The position numbers and the translations under genes were made by a program. A stretch of 64,000 nt of DNA from Pseudomonadota bacterium (GTDB lineage: Bacteria; Pseudomonadota; Alphaproteobacteria; Caulobacterales; Caulobacteraceae), in contig JAEWJI010000058.1 of the NCBI GenBank assembly GCA_023386645.1, positions 203,432-267,431 of the forward strand. The letters are read 5' to 3'. A model generated the notes under the pieces. The model searched no databases, had not been told where the DNA came from, and saw only the letters and a list, made by a program, of their open reading frames with translations. This document shows positions 15,328-22,087 of this stretch, piece by piece (position 1 is the first letter of the stretch; each line of letters begins with the position of its first letter).

Positions 15328-17073
15328 CACCACATCCGCCGGATCGATGGGCGTGGCCGCTTCGGGGGTGAGGAAGGTCATGCGCGCCAGCACGCCGCCC
15401 CCCGGCGCCGCGAGGATTTCCACGTCTCCGCGCAGCTGGCGGGCGAAGGCCGTCATCAGGGTCTGACCCACGCCTGGAGCGCCGTCGGTCGTCGGCTGGC
15501 CGGGTCCGTCGTCCTGAACCTCCAGCACGCTCTGCTCGCCGTCGACCCTGAACCGGACCTGCAGGTCCCCGCCGCGTCCGGCGAACGCGTGCTTCTGGGC
15601 GTTGGTGATCGCCTCGACCAGCCACAGGGCCAGCGGAGCCAGCTTGTCGGGATCGATCGGAATGGAGTCCGCCTCGACAGAACTGGTGACGACATATCCC
15701 CGCATGGCGTCGGCGGCGACCAGCTGGCCGACCAGTTCCGTCAGGAAGGTGCGGCTGTCGGCCACACGTACGTCGTGGCTCTGGTAGAGGGTGCGATAGA
15801 TCAGGGCGAGGGCGGAGATCCTCTGGCGGGTGTCGCCCAGGGCCGACTTGGCCGCAGCGTCCGTCAGCGCTCGCTGCTGCATCGACAGCAGGGACGAGAT
15901 GATCTGCAGGTTGTTCTTCACCCGGTGGTGGATCTCGCGCATCAGCGCGTCCTTCTCCGACAGGCTGTCGAGCAGCGACCGGTCGCGGCTGACGATGTTC
16001 TCCGCCAAGTCGTCGAGCGTGCGAGCCAGGATCCGGATCTCGGAAGGCGCATGCATCGCCTGGACCGGCCGCACGGAGAAGCGGCCGCGCGCATAGATGG
16101 CCGCGATGCGCTCCAGGTAGTCCAGCCAGCGCACCACCACCCGCTCGGATACCAGCATCACCGCCCCGAACGCCGTCAGCCAGGCCGCCAGCGGTAGGAG
16201 GAGGGACCCGATCGGATTGAGCCGGGCCCAACTCAGGAGGCCAGGCGCGGGCGCCGAGAGCAGGACATAGACGTCCTGGCCGGCCAGGGCGGCTCCTGCA
16301 TAAACTCGCCGTTGACCGTCGGCGTCTTCGGCCTCGAACAGGGAAGAGGCGTCCGCACGCGCCCGCTCCACCCACCCAGTCAGCCCCTGCCGCCCCGCCA
16401 GAGTGAAGGCCTGGATGTCCGTCGCCGCTAGGATGCGGCCTTCGGCGTCGGTCAGAGCCGCCTGTGCGCCTTCCGGCAGGGCCGGGTCGGCGATATCGGG
16501 CTGAAGCGTCCGGAGCGGGATGAGGGCGGTCATGCCGCCGTCGAACCGGCCCATGGGCCGATCGACCCGCGTGGCGACGACCAGCGCCGGCTCTCTCAAG
16601 ACCGGAGACGTCGACCGCACCACGGCGACATGCTCCCCGGCCGCCAGACGGCCGAACCACGGCCTGGCGCGAATGACTTCAGGCGTCGCGCTGGCCGCCG
16701 CCGGGCGCGACGCGCAGATCAGATGGCCCGTCGCGGAATAGCGGAACAGGGATTCATAGTCCCTCAGCCGTTGAGCCAGACTTGCCAACCGGGCGCCGCA
16801 ATAGGGCCCGCTGGACTCCGGCCCGATGGCCTCCAGCAGAACGGTCGCACCGTCGAGCCGCGCCTTGGTCGCCACGGCCGCGCGGCTGGCGGCTAGCTGG
16901 AGATCGGCCCGACGGTCAGACTCCTGCTTACGAAAGTCGGACTGCGCCTGAACCGCGCCCAGGATCAGGATCGGCAGCAGGGCGATGGCCATGGCCATGC
17001 CCAGGCGAAAGCGGATGCCCTGAAACCGCGGCGGGGCCAGACCCCGGCCGAGACGGCGGCCGAGGCGGAGCAC
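15310..17073 (-). CDS. phyK: Periplasmic-sensing histidine kinase of the general stress response (PhyK type)
   Basis: A 587-residue membrane kinase. Segments: transmembrane helix about 24-44, periplasmic Cache-like sensor about 45-285, second helix about 288-308, HAMP-like linker, and an HWE/HisKA_2 kinase core with the phospho-accepting His383 in HHRVKNNLQ. The ATPase part has WLVEAITNAQKHAF as N box and VQDDGPGQP as G box. In Caulobacter PhyK phosphorylates PhyR, which then sequesters NepR. It lies 3 bases after ecfG in the nepR-ecfG-phyK order, so the operon makes its own activator kinase. What it senses is not visible. Confidence 0.93.
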   Translation of the reverse strand: MLRLGRRLGRGLAPPRFQGIRFRLGMAMAIALLPILILGAVQAQSDFRKQESDRRADLQLAASRAAVATKARLDGATVLLEAIGPESSGPYCGARLASLAQRLRDYESLFRYSATGHLICASRPAAASATPEVIRARPWFGRLAAGEHVAVVRSTSPVLREPALVVATRVDRPMGRFDGGMTALIPLRTLQPDIADPALPEGAQAALTDAEGRILAATDIQAFTLAGRQGLTGWVERARADASSLFEAEDADGQRRVYAGAALAGQDVYVLLSAPAPGLLSWARLNPIGSLLLPLAAWLTAFGAVMLVSERVVVRWLDYLERIAAIYARGRFSVRPVQAMHAPSEIRILARTLDDLAENIVSRDRSLLDSLSEKDALMREIHHRVKNNLQIISSLLSMQQRALTDAAAKSALGDTRQRISALALIYRTLYQSHDVRVADSRTFLTELVGQLVAADAMRGYVVTSSVEADSIPIDPDKLAPLALWLVEAITNAQKHAFAGRGGDLQVRFRVDGEQSVLEVQDDGPGQPTTDGAPGVGQTLMTAFARQLRGDVEILAAPGGGVLARMTFLTPEAATPIDPADVVGTVRA

Positions 17074-17076
17074 GCC

Positions 17077-17697
17077 TCAGCCTTGCCGATGACCGCTGAG
17101 GCGGTCGGCGTCGGCGAGAATGGTGCGCATGGCGTCGCCGGCGGCCTTGCCGTCGCGATCGTAGCCGCCGCGTTCGAGCGTGGCCTGAAGGGCGCGACGG
17201 GCGCGCGAGACCCGGCTCTTCACAGTGCCCACCGCGCAGTTGCAGATCTCGGCCGCCTCCTCGTAGGCGAAGCCGCCGGCGCCGACCAGGATCAGGGCCT
17301 CGCGCTGCTCCTCAGGCAGGGTCGCCAGGGCGAGGCGCAGTTCGTCCAGCGCGACCGGCGCCTCAGGATCATCGACCGCCACCAGGGTGCGTTCGGCCGC
17401 CTCCTGGTCCAGCTGCGACTGGCGCCACGACCGGCGTTTTTCCGAGTAGAACTGGTTGCGCAGGATCATGAAGGTCCAGGCCTTCATGTTTGTGCCCATC
17501 TGATAGGAGGCGCGCGCGTCCCAGGCCTTCATCATGGCGTCCTGAGCCAGGTCGTCGGCCGCCGTCGGATCGCCCGTCAGGGTCCGGGCGAAGGCGCGCA
17601 GATGCGGAATCAGCTGCACCAACTCGCGCTTGAAGGCGGCGTCGTCGGACGAAGGGGGCTTGGGCGGCGGTGAAGGCCGCGATGCGGAAAGGCTCAT
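17077..17697 (-). CDS. ecfG: General stress response ECF sigma factor EcfG (SigT)
   Basis: A 206-residue ECF15-group sigma factor. Region 2 spans about 24-95 (DDLAQDAMMKAWDARASY, NMKAWTFMILRNQFYS) and region 4 about 120-180 (LPEEQREALILVGAGGFAYEE, then CAVGTVKSRVSRARRAL as the DNA-reading helix). It directs RNA polymerase to GGAAC-N16/17-CGTT promoters. NepR, encoded immediately upstream (2-base gap), is its anti-sigma factor. The operon promoter at 17959-17983 is itself of the EcfG type, so the sigma factor activates its own gene. Confidence 0.96.
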   Translation of the reverse strand: MSLSASRPSPPPKPPSSDDAAFKRELVQLIPHLRAFARTLTGDPTAADDLAQDAMMKAWDARASYQMGTNMKAWTFMILRNQFYSEKRRSWRQSQLDQEAAERTLVAVDDPEAPVALDELRLALATLPEEQREALILVGAGGFAYEEAAEICNCAVGTVKSRVSRARRALQATLERGGYDRDGKAAGDAMRTILADADRLSGHRQG

Positions 17698-17699
17698 GC

Positions 17700-17909
17700 T
17701 CAGCGCCCACCGCTCTTGTCGTCGGCCCGGCGCAGGATCTCCAGGAACTCATCAGGGACCGGCTCGTTGACCACTTCGTCGAACATGTGACGAAGCTTCA
17801 CGCCGATCGCCTGCTGGCGAAGTCGCGCCTCCTCAATACCCGCCGGGCCGCTCTTGGCCGAGCCGGAATCTTCGCCGGGCTTACGCCGCGATTGCGTTGA
17901 ATCGATCAT
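17700..17909 (-). CDS. nepR: Anti-sigma factor NepR
   Basis: A 69-residue protein with the NepR core IGVKLRHMFDEVVNEPVPD and EFLEILRRAD (about 30-60), two helices joined by a short linker that clamp EcfG, flanked by disordered ends. When PhyR is phosphorylated its sigma-like domain takes NepR away. ATG 17909 is chosen; an in-frame GTG at 17927 would add six residues. Neither has a clear ribosome site, and the leader is only about 40 bases. It is followed directly by ecfG. Confidence 0.93.
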   Translation of the reverse strand: MIDSTQSRRKPGEDSGSAKSGPAGIEEARLRQQAIGVKLRHMFDEVVNEPVPDEFLEILRRADDKSGGR

Positions 17910-17958
17910 AGATAAGACAGCCGCCACCCGATTTGCTCATTCAAGCTTAGGGAAGCCA

Positions 17959-17983
17959 AACGTCACCGATGCCGGCGGGTTCC
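17959..17983 (-). promoter_or_regulatory. EcfG promoter for the nepR-ecfG-phyK operon
   Basis: On the minus strand: GGAAC (17983-17979), 16 bases, CGTT (17962-17959), an exact consensus match. The expected start is near 17951. It stands back to back with the phyR promoter, the two -35 elements being 41 bases apart. Confidence 0.88.
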
Positions 17984-18024
17984 TGCCTGAACCGCAAATT
18001 ATGCTCAAGCTTGGGAGGGGGGCC

Positions 18025-18049
18025 GGAACCGTGGCAGCTTGGCGACGTT
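18025..18049 (+). promoter_or_regulatory. EcfG promoter for phyR
   Basis: GGAAC (18025-18029), 16 bases, CGTT (18046-18049), an exact consensus match. The predicted start near 18057 gives a leader of about 63 bases before the phyR ATG. A second GGAAC at 18107-18111 has no CGTT partner and is not counted. Confidence 0.88.
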
Positions 18050-18119
18050 ATTGGGTGTCGTGCGTCCTGGTCTCCGGACCGGGTTCGGACGTGCAGTATC
18101 AAGTCGGGAACCCAAACGA

Positions 18120-18914
18120 ATGAGCCTACTGGCCAGACTCGCGCCGCATCTTCCCTATGTCCGGCGCTATGCCCGCGCCCTCACCGGTGACCAGGCGACC
18201 GGGGACAACTATGTGCGCGTCGCGCTCGAGGCCCTGGCCGCCGGCGAACGCCAGCTGTCGCCCGAGATGACGCCAAGGGTCGCGCTCTATCACGTGTTCC
18301 ACGCCATCTGGTCCTCCACCGGAGCCCAGCTGGAGGACGCGTCGGGCATGGAAGCCCAGGACGACGCCTCGCGCCGGCTGATGCGCATCGCGCCGAAGTC
18401 GCGCCAGGCGTTCCTCCTGACCGCGCTGGAAGGCTTCACCCCGTCCGAGGCGGCCCAAATCCTCGGCGCCGACGCCCACGACGTGGAGCGGCTGATCTCC
18501 GAGGCCCAGGCCGACATCGACGCCGAACTGGCCACCGATGTCCTGATCATCGAGGACGAGGCGATCATCTCGGCCGACATCGAAAGCTTGGTGAAGGAGC
18601 TGGGACATCGGGTAACCGCCACGGCGACGACCCATGACGAGGCGGTCGACGCGGTCGCGCGCCACCGACCCGGTCTGGTGTTGGCCGATATCCAGCTCGC
18701 CGACGGCTCGTCGGGCATCGATGCGGTCAAGGACATCCTGAAGCGCTTCGACGTTCCGGTGATCTTCATCACCGCCTTCCCCGAGCGCCTGCTGACCGGC
18801 GAGCGGCCGGAGCCGACCTTCCTGATCACCAAGCCCTTCCAGCCCGAGACGGTGAAGGCGGCGATCAGCCAGGCCCTTTTCTTCCACCCGTCTCGGCAGA
18901 AGGCGGCGGCCTGA
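18120..18914 (+). CDS. phyR: General stress response regulator PhyR (anti-anti-sigma response regulator)
   Basis: A 264-residue PhyR. The N-terminal sigma-like domain (1-125) mimics EcfG but lacks promoter binding; the C-terminal receiver domain (about 138-255) has the acidic pair IIEDEA, the phospho-acceptor Asp190 in VLADIQLADG, Thr218 in FITAFP and Lys238 in ITKPF. Phosphorylation by PhyK frees the sigma-like domain to bind NepR, releasing EcfG. The start MSLLARLAPHLPYVRRYARAL fits the family; the upstream extension to 18039 covers the promoter and is rejected. It diverges from nepR and ends at a strong terminator. Confidence 0.96.
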   Translation: MSLLARLAPHLPYVRRYARALTGDQATGDNYVRVALEALAAGERQLSPEMTPRVALYHVFHAIWSSTGAQLEDASGMEAQDDASRRLMRIAPKSRQAFLLTALEGFTPSEAAQILGADAHDVERLISEAQADIDAELATDVLIIEDEAIISADIESLVKELGHRVTATATTHDEAVDAVARHRPGLVLADIQLADGSSGIDAVKDILKRFDVPVIFITAFPERLLTGERPEPTFLITKPFQPETVKAAISQALFFHPSRQKAAA

Positions 18915-18937
18915 GCCGAGAGGGCTTCAACCAGAAG

Positions 18938-18975
18938 AAAGCCCGGCGATCATGCGGTCGCCGGGCCTTTTTCTT
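18938..18975 (+). terminator. Rho-independent terminator of phyR
   Basis: The stem GCCCGGCGA (18941-18949) pairs exactly with TCGCCGGGC (18958-18966) and is followed by CTTTTTCTTT. The A-rich stretch before the stem could also end transcripts arriving on the minus strand from the membrane protein gene at 18992. Confidence 0.9.
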
Positions 18976-18991
18976 TGTCCTCGTTCGTACG

Positions 18992-19366
18992 TCAGGTCGC
19001 CGGAGCGGCGTCCGGGGTCGTTGAGCCGACGGTGGGCGCATTGACGTTCGGGGCCTCGCCGGTCGGTGGATTGGTGGGTTCGCCGGTCGAAGTGGTGGGC
19101 GCGTCGGCCTGGGGCGGGCGTGCGCCGTCGCCCGCGAAAGCTGCGCTGTCGACCGCCTGGTCGCCGTCATTGGCGTTGGTCCGGGCGAAGCCGCCGGCCG
19201 AAACGGCGTAGATCAGGGCGAAGGCGATCCCGACCAGCACCAGTCCGCCGAGCAGCACCATCAGGATGCGTGACCCGCCGCGCCCCTGACGGACGTACTG
19301 GGCCTCAACCGGGCGGCCTTCATGGACCGCATCGGCGGCGCGGGAATGGGGATCCTGGTCGGTCAT
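18992..19366 (-). CDS. Single-pass membrane protein of unknown function, EcfG-controlled
   Basis: A 124-residue protein: a soluble N-terminus of about 32 residues with arginines just before the membrane segment, one transmembrane helix (about 34-57, ILMVLLGGLVLVGIAFALIY), then a low-complexity Pro/Thr/Ala tail of about 65 residues that is probably periplasmic. No family is recognised. The frame reaches GTG 19393, but an EcfG promoter at 19404-19429 would start transcription near 19397, which fits ATG 19366 with a leader of about 30 bases. The position beside phyR and the promoter suggest an envelope role in stress; that is inference. Confidence 0.75.
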   Translation of the reverse strand: MTDQDPHSRAADAVHEGRPVEAQYVRQGRGGSRILMVLLGGLVLVGIAFALIYAVSAGGFARTNANDGDQAVDSAAFAGDGARPPQADAPTTSTGEPTNPPTGEAPNVNAPTVGSTTPDAAPAT

Positions 19367-19403
19367 CTTGCGATCTCGCCGGCTTGTTTGCACTGGATGC
19401 GGA

Positions 19404-19429
19404 AACGCGCCGGCGAGCGTGGCTGTTCC
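19404..19429 (-). promoter_or_regulatory. EcfG promoter for the 18992-19366 membrane protein gene
   Basis: On the minus strand: GGAAC (19429-19425), 17 bases, CGTT (19407-19404). The 17-base spacer is within the published range. It is back to back with the sRNA promoter at 19467-19491, the -35 elements being 37 bases apart. Confidence 0.72.
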
Positions 19430-19466
19430 GATTCGCCGTTCACGTGAAAAAATCTTGGTCGTCTTG

Positions 19467-19491
19467 GGAACACTGTTCCTGGCGTCCCGTT
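19467..19491 (+). promoter_or_regulatory. EcfG promoter for an intergenic small RNA
   Basis: GGAAC (19467-19471), 16 bases, CGTT (19488-19491), an exact match. The predicted start near 19498 is followed by a structured non-coding stretch and a terminator 85-115 bases further on. No start codon with a useful frame follows before that terminator. Confidence 0.8.
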
Positions 19492-19497
19492 ATCGGT

Positions 19498-19612
19498 CTG
19501 CGGAGGCGGCGACGCCCCCCCGACTTGAGGCTGGACACATCCAGCCTGTCGCCTCCGCGCCTCATTCTCGATGATGCCACTGGGCGGGTCCACAAGGACC
19601 CGCCCGTTTTCT
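19498..19612 (+). ncRNA. Candidate stress-induced small RNA, GsrN-like
   Basis: About 115 nt between an exact EcfG promoter and a strong terminator. An outer stem pairs GCGGAGGCG (19500-19508) with CGCCTCCGC (19550-19558). It encloses a perfect 8-bp hairpin, AGGCTGGA, loop CACA, TCCAGCCT (19528-19547), and an unpaired run of seven C residues (19515-19521). After a short linker comes the terminator at 19582-19614. Caulobacter GsrN, about 105 nt, is an EcfG/SigT-dependent sRNA that uses C-rich loops to pair with mRNA leaders. The architecture agrees; homology is not proven. Confidence 0.7.
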
Positions 19613-19614
19613 TT
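19582..19614 (+). terminator. Rho-independent terminator of the small RNA
   Basis: A perfect 10-bp stem, GGGCGGGTCC with GGACCCGCCC, closes the tetraloop ACAA and is followed by GTTTTCTTT. It ends 95 bases before the start of the oxidoreductase gene, so that gene needs a promoter of its own. Confidence 0.92.
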
Positions 19615-19708
19615 GGAATCAGAGGACCAGGCGCGGCGGCGCTTCGCCTCTCGACAGCCGTGGTGCGGCTTCTATGGTTGCGAAAGACAACGCAGCTGGA
19701 GACGCGCC

Positions 19709-20734
19709 ATGGCCAGGATCAACCGACAGTGGGTGCTGCGCCAGCGGCCGAAGGGGCTGATCCAGCCTGGGGATCTGGAGCTGGTCGAAGCGCCGTTGCC
19801 CGAGCTCCAGCCTGGCGAAGTCCTGATCCGGACCATCTACCTGTCGCTGGACCCGACCAACCGGACCTGGATGAACGACGTCGAGGGCTACCTGCCTCCG
19901 GTTGGGCTGGGCGACGTGATGCGCGGCCTGACGCTCGGCGTCATCGAGGAGAGCCGGTCGGAGAGGTTCCCGGTCGGGGAGGTGGTGACCACGGCCGCCG
20001 GCGGCTGGTCGAATTACGCGGTAGTGTCGGAGGCCGCTGTTGGCCGCGTGCATCGCGCGCCGGGCCTGCCGCTGACCGCCAACATGTCGGTGCTCGGCAT
20101 GACCGGAATGACGGCCTATTTCGGCGTCGTCGATGTGCTGAAGCCCCAGGCGGGAGAGACGATGGTGATCTCGGCCGCCGCCGGCGCGGTCGGCTCCATC
20201 GCCGGCCAGATCGCCAAGGCCCGGGGCGCGCGCGTGATCGGCATCGCCGGCGGGCCGGACAAGTGCCGCTGGCTGACCGAGGAGCTCGGGTTCGACGCCG
20301 CTATCGACTACAAGTCGGAGGATGTCGGCGACGCCTTGGACCGGCTGGCCCCCGACGGCGTCGAGATGAACTTCGAGAACGTGGGCGGCGACATCATGAT
20401 CGCCGTCTTCAACCGCTTGAAGGTTCACGCTCGCATGGCGGTGTGTGGCCTGATCTCCTCCTACAACGCGACCCGCATGCCGCCGGCCCCGAATTTCGGC
20501 CGGATCATCACCCACCGGCTGAACATCCAGGGCTTCCTGGTGATGGATTATGCGCCGCGCGCGCGTGAGATGGTGGCTGAGATGGGACCCTGGCTGGCGA
20601 ACGGCCAGGTGAGGTGGAAGGTGCACGTCGACGACGGCCTGGAAGGCGCGCTGGACTCCCTGAACCGCCTGTTCACCGGCGACCATGACGGCAAGCTGCT
20701 GGTGCGCGTGTCCGAGGAGCCGGCCGCCGGATGA
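19709..20734 (+). CDS. NADP-dependent medium-chain oxidoreductase (CurA/leukotriene B4 dehydrogenase-like)
   Basis: A zinc-independent medium-chain dehydrogenase/reductase of 341 residues. The N-terminal GroES-like domain (YLSLDPTNRTWM is the family signature) is followed by a Rossmann domain with VISAAAGAVGSIAGQIAK (about 150) and a downstream NFENVGG block. Relatives reduce the double bond of alpha,beta-unsaturated ketones and aldehydes with NADPH. The ATG at 19709 has GGAG nine bases upstream; the open frame extending to 19571 crosses the terminator and is rejected. It is coupled to the next gene by ATGA. Confidence 0.9.
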   Translation: MARINRQWVLRQRPKGLIQPGDLELVEAPLPELQPGEVLIRTIYLSLDPTNRTWMNDVEGYLPPVGLGDVMRGLTLGVIEESRSERFPVGEVVTTAAGGWSNYAVVSEAAVGRVHRAPGLPLTANMSVLGMTGMTAYFGVVDVLKPQAGETMVISAAAGAVGSIAGQIAKARGARVIGIAGGPDKCRWLTEELGFDAAIDYKSEDVGDALDRLAPDGVEMNFENVGGDIMIAVFNRLKVHARMAVCGLISSYNATRMPPAPNFGRIITHRLNIQGFLVMDYAPRAREMVAEMGPWLANGQVRWKVHVDDGLEGALDSLNRLFTGDHDGKLLVRVSEEPAAG

Positions 20735-21138
20735 GCGAGACGCTGCATCTGCATTTCGAGGACATGGCCACCGGCCAGGTGGTGCCGCTCGGCGCCTGCG
20801 CGGTCGATCCGGGCGGGCTCGAGCTGTTCATCGACCGCTTCGCCCCGGGTTGGGACCCGGCCTACGGGGCGCCGGACGCCATGGTCTATGCGATGTGGAG
20901 CCGGCTGGCGGCCGAAAAGGCGTCCGGCTGGGCCCAGACGAAGGTGCTGGCGGTCGACGGCCTGCGCTTCATGCGCAATCCTCCGCCGGGCGAATTGCTG
21001 CGCGGTCGGATGACCGTGATGGGCAAGGACCCGGTCGGCGACGACAAGGGCATCGTCATCGCCCAGCACGACCTCCTCGACGAGGCCGGCCGGCTGATTT
21101 TCAGCTGCCTGACCCGGGCCCTGTTCGCCCGAAGGTGA
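20731..21138 (+). CDS. MaoC-like hotdog domain protein, active site degenerate
   Basis: A 135-residue protein with a MaoC-like start (LHFEDMATGQVVPLGAC) and the later LRFMRNPPPGELLRGRMTV and HDLLDEAGRLIFSC strands of a hotdog fold. The family's catalytic Asp-x4-His (DPQPFH type) is replaced by DPAYGAPDAM, so hydratase activity is doubtful and it may be a thioesterase-like or binding protein. It overlaps the oxidoreductase by ATGA and probably acts on the same acyl or enone compound. It ends 6 bases before a hairpin terminator. Confidence 0.72.
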   Translation: MSETLHLHFEDMATGQVVPLGACAVDPGGLELFIDRFAPGWDPAYGAPDAMVYAMWSRLAAEKASGWAQTKVLAVDGLRFMRNPPPGELLRGRMTVMGKDPVGDDKGIVIAQHDLLDEAGRLIFSCLTRALFARR

Positions 21139-21144
21139 AAGACA

Positions 21145-21176
21145 AAGGGCCCCGCCGTTTCCGTGGCGAGGCCCTT
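21145..21176. terminator. Bidirectional hairpin terminator
   Basis: AAGGGCC-C-CGCC pairs with GGCG-A-GGCCCTT, one mismatch inside the stem and an 8-base loop. It lies between the convergent MaoC-like gene and the SapC-like gene and could serve both, although the T run is short on either side. Confidence 0.7.
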
Positions 21177-21184
21177 ATGGGGCC

Positions 21185-21991
21185 TCAGGCGTTGGCGGCG
21201 GTCGGCATTTCCGAAGAACGGACGAAGGCCATGGCGATCAGCCGGTCCCAGCCCATGAGCGAGACCATGTGGGCGTAGATCTGGCCCAGAGCGCCATTGT
21301 CACGCAGTTCCACCAGCTTCTCCGCCGGCAGGGCCTTCAGCTTGTCTTCCGAGACCGCGAAATACTCCGCCAGCTTGTGAGGCTCTCCCGGCTGGCCATC
21401 GGCGGCGCGGGGTGTGAAATGGGCCTCGCGCACCTCGAACAGGTCGAGGTCCTTCAGCAGCTGGACGAAGCTGTCGGTGCGGACCCGCTCCTGCTCAAAG
21501 TTGTTGCAGAACTCCATCGCCTGCTTGGTGTAGTCGCTCGGCTCGTTGCCGACGAACAGCGGGGCCTCGATCTCGGTCTCCGTCAGGAAAGGCGCGCCCC
21601 GGTCGATGCAAAGGATGAGGCGCTTCTGGACCTCGTCATTGGCGAAGACGAAGGGATATCGACGCACATAGGCGGGGATATAAGCCTCCGGCCTGAAGTC
21701 GCCCTGCTCGCTCACGTACAGGTTCTCGCCCGGGCGAAGGCCCATCACCGCCACCGGTTGTCGAGCCTCGCCCACGAAGATCACCGGATAGCTCAGCGCC
21801 GCGGGGGCGAACTCGGTGACCGTCAGGGGCACGATGTGGGTCTGCGCCACGAAGGCGTAGGGCTTGGCCAGCGCCTTGACGCCCAGCTTGCCATGCTGCT
21901 CGACCGACAGGGGTTCGGGCTGGCCGTAGAACAGGACGTTGCCGGCCAGGGGGCCGTTGTCCTGGGCGGAGGTCGAAGTGGTGTCGGTCAT
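21185..21991 (-). CDS. SapC-family protein
   Basis: A 268-residue SapC-like protein, recognised from HIVPLTVTEFAPAALSYPVIFVG near residue 52 (given here as HIVPLTVTEFAPAALSYPV), then RYPFVFA and RLILCIDRGAPFL. SapC was first named in the surface-array (S-layer) context of Campylobacter, but in Caulobacterales and other alphaproteobacteria the family is abundant and its role is unclear. No S-layer gene or secretion genes are nearby. It has no signal peptide and looks cytosolic. It is probably monocistronic. Confidence 0.82.
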   Translation of the reverse strand: MTDTTSTSAQDNGPLAGNVLFYGQPEPLSVEQHGKLGVKALAKPYAFVAQTHIVPLTVTEFAPAALSYPVIFVGEARQPVAVMGLRPGENLYVSEQGDFRPEAYIPAYVRRYPFVFANDEVQKRLILCIDRGAPFLTETEIEAPLFVGNEPSDYTKQAMEFCNNFEQERVRTDSFVQLLKDLDLFEVREAHFTPRAADGQPGEPHKLAEYFAVSEDKLKALPAEKLVELRDNGALGQIYAHMVSLMGWDRLIAMAFVRSSEMPTAANA

Positions 21992-22087
21992 GGACGCGAA
22001 GGGGCCTTGGGTGAACCGCGATGGGCAGGAAGGCGGGCCTTCTAGCGCATGGCGGGATAGGCGGCAAACTGGAGCGCTGGGCGGGCT

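Noticed and set aside
17901..17940. Short upstream frame (ATG 17940, 19 codons) overlapping nepR
   Set aside because: It has no ribosome site, no recognisable product and lies out of frame with nepR; a leader-peptide role would be speculation.
18107..18120. Second EcfG promoter just before phyR (GGAAC at 18107)
   Set aside because: There is no CGTT at 16-17 bases; it reaches the start codon first.
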